The position numbers and the translations under genes are program-made. A DNA stretch of 15,704 nt from an uncultured Clostridia bacterium (GTDB lineage Bacteria; Bacillota; Clostridia; UBA1381), in NCBI GenBank assembly GCA_944391255.1, contig CALXSW010000047.1:1-15704 (forward strand), read 5' to 3'. Position 1 is the first letter of the stretch. Each line of letters opens with the position of its first letter. The notes below the pieces were generated by a model. The model worked only from the letters and a program-made list of their open reading frames with translations. It was not told the origin of the DNA and searched no databases. Positions 14,662-15,704 of the stretch are shown piece by piece.

Positions 14662-15687
14662 CTAATTGCTTCCAACAATAACTATATTACCTTCCACAGC
14701 TAAATCGCGCTTAAGCTCACGCGCATACTCAACTGCATCACCTATACAGTCGCCATATTTAAACAAACAAACGCCGGCTTTAACATATATCGGGAATTCA
14801 TCATGCTCTCCGGCACGCGCTGAAAAAATTTCTATACCCTTTTCGATCTCAGCTTTCAAAGCTGTTCCATGCTTGAAGCTGACTATCGTAATAAACTGAT
14901 CTGTGCCTTCTATATGACAGGACACCGTTCTCTCAGGCCCTTTCTCCATAAGCCACTCTGCAAACAGCTTCATAATACGGCCGCCCTCTTTCGCGCCGTA
15001 TATTCTGTTAAATTTATAGAAATTCTCAAAGTCAAAATTTATTACAGCTAACTCAAGATCATTCTCTGACGCGCCGCGAGTTATTCTTCCGCACTCCTCA
15101 TAAAATCTGTCCATCTTATAAAGTCCCAACACGCCTATTTCGCTGTTCTGCCTTATTGCCTTTGCCTGCTCGTTTGACTCACTGATCGCTTTCATGTCTG
15201 AATTTAGTATCCGTGTAACCTCAAGCATGTTGTTCTTATCACGCTCTGTCAGAACTCTTCCTGTATCTGACGAATGAAACGCAGTCATAAAGAACACCGG
15301 CTCGTCTGCATTGATAGATGAATACCACAATCGCACATCCGACACTCTGTCAAACATCAACATAAATCTGTTCGAAAATCCTTTTTTAAATTCTTCATCA
15401 AGCAAAAATATCTTGTTATGTTTAAAATATTCTCTGAATCGTTCTATATCCCCCTTAAAATAATAGCCTATACGCTTTTGCGCTGAATATACATCATATT
15501 CACCGCTTTCGCTCGTTCTCTGCCATGTAAACTCTATTGTTACCGAGTTGTTTATAGTATCGACGCAGAACATCTCTATCTTGCTGAAATTCATAGAATA
15601 TCCAAGGTGCTGCATAACATTTATAACAGCCATATCCGGCGCAGGAGAATTTGAGGATATCGCTATAGCTGTCGCGATTATATTCAT
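14662..15687 (-). CDS. Sensor-like protein with degenerate GGDEF domain
   Basis: A 341-aa soluble protein with no signal peptide or membrane helix seen. Residues about 1-165 look like a GAF-type sensory domain (opening MNIIATAIAISSNSPAPDMA, with a hydrophobic FFMTAF strand near 132-137). A helical linker (about 160-182) leads to a GGDEF-fold domain (about 185-341). The strand usually reading DxDxFK is NFDFENFYKFN (217-227), keeping D219 but not the first Asp, and the GGDEF loop itself is EGTDQF (260-265). No RxxD inhibitory site is evident. The changes suggest it does not make c-di-GMP but may bind a nucleotide or act as a scaffold (inference). The start is ATG at 15685-15687; an in-frame TAA lies 6 nt upstream. 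GGAG is abnormally close to the ATG, so coupling to an upstream gene by ATGA overlap is likely. Confidence 0.65.
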   Translation of the reverse strand: MNIIATAIAISSNSPAPDMAVINVMQHLGYSMNFSKIEMFCVDTINNSVTIEFTWQRTSESGEYDVYSAQKRIGYYFKGDIERFREYFKHNKIFLLDEEFKKGFSNRFMLMFDRVSDVRLWYSSINADEPVFFMTAFHSSDTGRVLTERDKNNMLEVTRILNSDMKAISESNEQAKAIRQNSEIGVLGLYKMDRFYEECGRITRGASENDLELAVINFDFENFYKFNRIYGAKEGGRIMKLFAEWLMEKGPERTVSCHIEGTDQFITIVSFKHGTALKAEIEKGIEIFSARAGEHDEFPIYVKAGVCLFKYGDCIGDAVEYARELKRDLAVEGNIVIVGSN

Positions 15688-15704
15688 CTCCGAGTCTTAT
15701 TCTG
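15684..15704 (-). CDS. Possible C-terminal end of an upstream gene (QNKTRR-stop)
   Basis: One minus-strand frame is open from the window edge and ends at TGA (15684-15686), overlapping the ATG of the next gene as ATGA. Six codons are too few to identify anything; the call rests on the coupling pattern and the poor independent ribosome site of the GGDEF-like gene. Confidence 0.2.
   Translation of the reverse strand, partial: QNKTRR

Noticed and set aside
1..15704. CRISPR array, prophage, toxin-antitoxin or other defence system
   Set aside because: No regularly spaced repeats were seen, and all sizeable genes have metabolic, transport, repair, protease or signalling matches.

Overview
The window looks like chromosomal DNA from an anaerobic, low-to-mid GC Firmicute of the class Clostridia, probably close to the Ruminococcaceae/Oscillospiraceae or Lachnospiraceae. 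The grounds are strong AGGAGG-type ribosome binding sites, textbook TTGACA/TATAAT promoters with 17-bp spacers, a DNA polymerase I without proofreading residues, and a sodium-pump decarboxylase gene cluster typical of fermenters. The placement is inference; no rRNA or other marker is present.

Layout. At 1-125 (-) is the start of an L-fucose/L-arabinose isomerase-family gene with its own promoter. At 372-5559 (-) is a five-gene operon read in the order mmdA, oadG, biotin carrier, oadB, oadA. It starts from a clear promoter at 5619-5647 and ends at a hairpin at 325-354. It encodes two different carboxyltransferases (a 12S/MmdA type for acyl-CoA and a 5S/OadA type for oxaloacetate or pyruvate), one shared biotin carrier, and the membrane Na+-pump subunits. 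This part list fits both a Na+-pumping methylmalonyl-CoA and oxaloacetate decarboxylase and a transcarboxylase-like exchange between the two. Its Ile codons are mainly ATC/ATT, whereas the other genes use ATA heavily, which suggests high expression.

At 5786-7488 (-) a COG1237-type metallo-beta-lactamase-fold hydrolase and a DUF89/ARMT1-like metal-dependent phosphatase overlap by 10 bp and share a promoter. Next comes a tRNA-Gln(CTG) gene at 7597-7670 (-) with its own promoter and terminator, then a block of three hairpins, then a membrane-anchored HtrA/DegP-like serine protease (7897-9123, -). Divergent from htrA on the + strand are polA (9436-12087) and a high-affinity zinc-type ABC importer: lipoprotein, ATPase and permease (12156-14558). 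The last gene (14662-15687, -) is a sensor-like protein with a degenerate GGDEF domain; it faces the importer genes.

The most unusual feature lies between these convergent genes. A 17-bp perfect inverted repeat (a bidirectional terminator) carries in its loop a 56-bp TG...CA element with imperfect inverted ends and flanking GCT direct repeats. Removing the element and one GCT leaves a normal terminator with a 7-nt loop, so it reads as a tiny IS3-like miniature insertion in a terminator loop. No CRISPR array, phage gene or defence system was seen.
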